Position numbers and translations under genes: made by a program | Shown: positions 62,585-64,000 of the stretch, in pieces | How the letters are laid out: every line of letters starts with the position of its first letter | Position numbering within the stretch: the first letter of the stretch is position 1 | Notes under the pieces: model-generated | Told to the model about the DNA's origin: nothing | Databases searched by the model: none | Seen by the model: only the letters and a program-made list of their open reading frames with translations | Source: Lithodes maja | Lineage: Eukaryota; Arthropoda; Malacostraca; Decapoda; Lithodidae | Length of the DNA stretch: 64,000 nucleotides | Reading direction: 5' to 3' | NCBI GenBank assembly: GCA_037953745.1 | Contig: JBAKBP010000183.1 | Span: forward strand, 297,771 to 361,770

Positions 62585-64000
62585 TACTCACAAAATATTC
62601 ATCATCATCATCAATCTGATGCCCTGCTTCCAGTCATGGGAGAAACTGCTTCCAGGCTCCCAGACATGCCTCCACTGACCCACTCCACAGTGCTATTTCC
62701 ACTAAGTGGATTATGACCCTTAGCACTGAAGGAGCAGACCCAGAGCAATCCCTCACCCGGATGGCAGTTCCACCACTGTTTTGCTGTTTGATTTACCCCA
62801 GTGGGGCCCTGGCTGGAAGCATACCAAGCACAGGAATTTCCTTAAGATTGGAACCAGTGGTCCACTACTCCAGAAGCTGATTGAACCACTTAATCTAGCT
62901 CCAGCCAAATCCACCGCAACCCTGCTCACAAGCTGGACAGGTGAACACGAATACATCCCTCAACTCACCATAAACAACACACCCCTAACACATACACACA
63001 CACCCAAAATCCTAGGAGTAACATATGATACTCATATGACATTCAAACAGCACACCACAAACATTAAAAAGAAACCGACACCCAGACTTAACGCCCTCAG
63101 GTCACTTGCTCACACAAAATTTGGACACAACAAAGAAACTACCACCACAGTATATAAACAATACATAAGATCAGTGATGGAATACGCAAGCCCAGCCTGG
63201 GCTTCTAACCTAGCTGAAACACATCATAAGACCTTACAGACTATTCAAAACAAAGCCCTGAAGATCATTACAGGCTGCACAGCTACTGCACCCACAGATC
63301 ACCTACATCAAGAAACCAAAATCCTCAAAGTCAAAGACCATTTGGACATGAGAGGCACTCAATTCCTGGCAGCAGCCTCCACGAACCAAGACCACCCACT
63401 AAACTACATGGCAACACACCCACAGACACCAAGAAATATCAAAACAACACCCAGCACACGGTATCACACACAATTATTGTCCTCTCTCCCTCCCTGCCCA
63501 CCCCGAACCAACTTCCAGAAGCACATCCATACTCATATCTCTCGCCAATCCATCCACTCACTCACAGACAACACGCAGCTGCATGCACAACCTCCCGAAA
63601 TCCATCCTTCCGAATCCTCCCTTCCTCGCGAGGACAGAGTCCACCTGGCCAGGCTGAGATGCGGACACCATCCAGCTCTCCTGAGCTATCAGAAGAGACT
63701 GGATGACTCCGTTGTCGACGCCTGCCCGGGATGTAACACAGCACCCCATACCATTAAACACATCATAGAAGACTGCATTTCACACAACCACTTACACCAA
63801 CAACATAATCTACACTCAATGAGAGCTCTGTGGGAAAGCCCGATCGTGGCCATGGCCTTCCTCAGGGACTCGGGGCTGTTCGGCCAGGCAGCTTAGGGAA
63901 CAACAACAACAACAACAACCACCAAAGTAGCGGGCGGTGGGGTCGCTGCATCCCTATGCCAGAGAGAGAGAAAGGCCGACTTGTGCCAGTGGGCTGTGAG
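62585..64000 (+). repeat. Dispersed repeat (same family as 34260-34825), split by a LINE, runs off the window
   Basis: Begins with a (CAT)n tract, reads 'ctgatgccctgcttccag' and 'ggaaccagtggtccact' up to 62889, then resumes at 63917 with 'aaccaccaaagtagcgg' and 'gtggggtcgctgcatcccta'. The uninterrupted copy at 34260-34825 shows these parts are contiguous. Family unknown; the end lies beyond 64000. Confidence 0.7.
62890..63916 (+). mobile_element. Jockey-type LINE 3' fragment
   Basis: Flanked by AACCAC at 62884-62889 and 63917-63922. The frame through 62890-63896 encodes the end of ORF2: thumb region 'PKILGVTYDTHMTFKQH', 'SVMEYASPAWASNLAE', 'LKIITGCTATAPTDHLHQET', 'LPREDRVHLARLRCGHHPAL' and the zinc-like 'CPGCNTAPHTIKHIIEDC', and stops after 'LRDSGLFGQAA'. 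The catalytic RT core and RNase H are missing because of 5' truncation. The (CAA)n tail is at 63899-63916. It is the reference for the fragment broken up in the 17302-31478 nest. Confidence 0.85.

Overview
This is eukaryotic, almost certainly arthropod, DNA and probably comes from a decapod crustacean. The grounds are short (TTAGG)n tracts, a SINE carrying a 'TAAATAGGTACCTGG' core that I associate with decapods, a DIRS1-like tyrosine-recombinase retrotransposon (a group known to be common in Decapoda), and a spread of Jockey-, CR1-, L2- and I-type LINEs. The species cannot be named from the sequence. There are no bacterial features; apart from one host gene the window is transposable elements at different ages, many nested inside each other.

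Layout. 1-1794: unassigned DNA with small repeats. 1795-1863: sequence matching the 5' half of U4 snRNA. ~1900-6612: an L2-type LINE with a frameshifted ORF1 and an open EN-RT ORF2. 7492-15667: DIRS1-like element, copy 1. 15758-16841: I-type LINE tail split by a TTAA-flanked MITE. 17275-31835: a five-level nest (foldback element > Jockey-type LINE remnant > CR1 LINE > second LINE > intact 7.03 kb I-type LINE), each insertion placed by target-site duplications or by a reading frame that rejoins across it. 32623-35033: two exons of the host gene Mycbp (c-Myc binding protein/AMY-1), whose intron holds a SINE, a perfect 38-bp minisatellite and a dispersed repeat. 35885-36945: decayed LINE. 36972-46890: another LINE split by DIRS copy 2 (37136-45313, inverted relative to copy 1). 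47334-57076: a young Ty3/gypsy-superfamily LTR retrotransposon with 1818-bp LTRs and the unusual domain order gag-PR-IN-RT-RH (Gmr1-like), interrupted by a TTAA MITE. 57769-58535: TIR MITE. 58600-61655: decayed APE-type LINE. 61660-62256: LINE C-terminal fragment. 62585-64000: dispersed repeat carrying a Jockey-type LINE insertion.

How it fits together. The GC-rich 8.2-kb blocks look at first like orphan genes or a DNA transposon because they have long open frames in every frame. Three things identify them as DIRS: inverted terminal repeats, an internal complementary region equal to the reverse complement of the joined left and right ends, and insertion without target-site duplication. Broken RT, RNase H and tyrosine recombinase motifs are also present. 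Both copies share the same frame disruptions and the same internal SINE, so this lineage seems to have moved while already defective, presumably in trans. The two copies form >8 kb near-identical inverted repeats around 21.5 kb that includes the visible Mycbp exons. The only elements that look fully coding-competent are the I-type LINE (20436-27467) and, apart from its MITE insertion, the LTR element.
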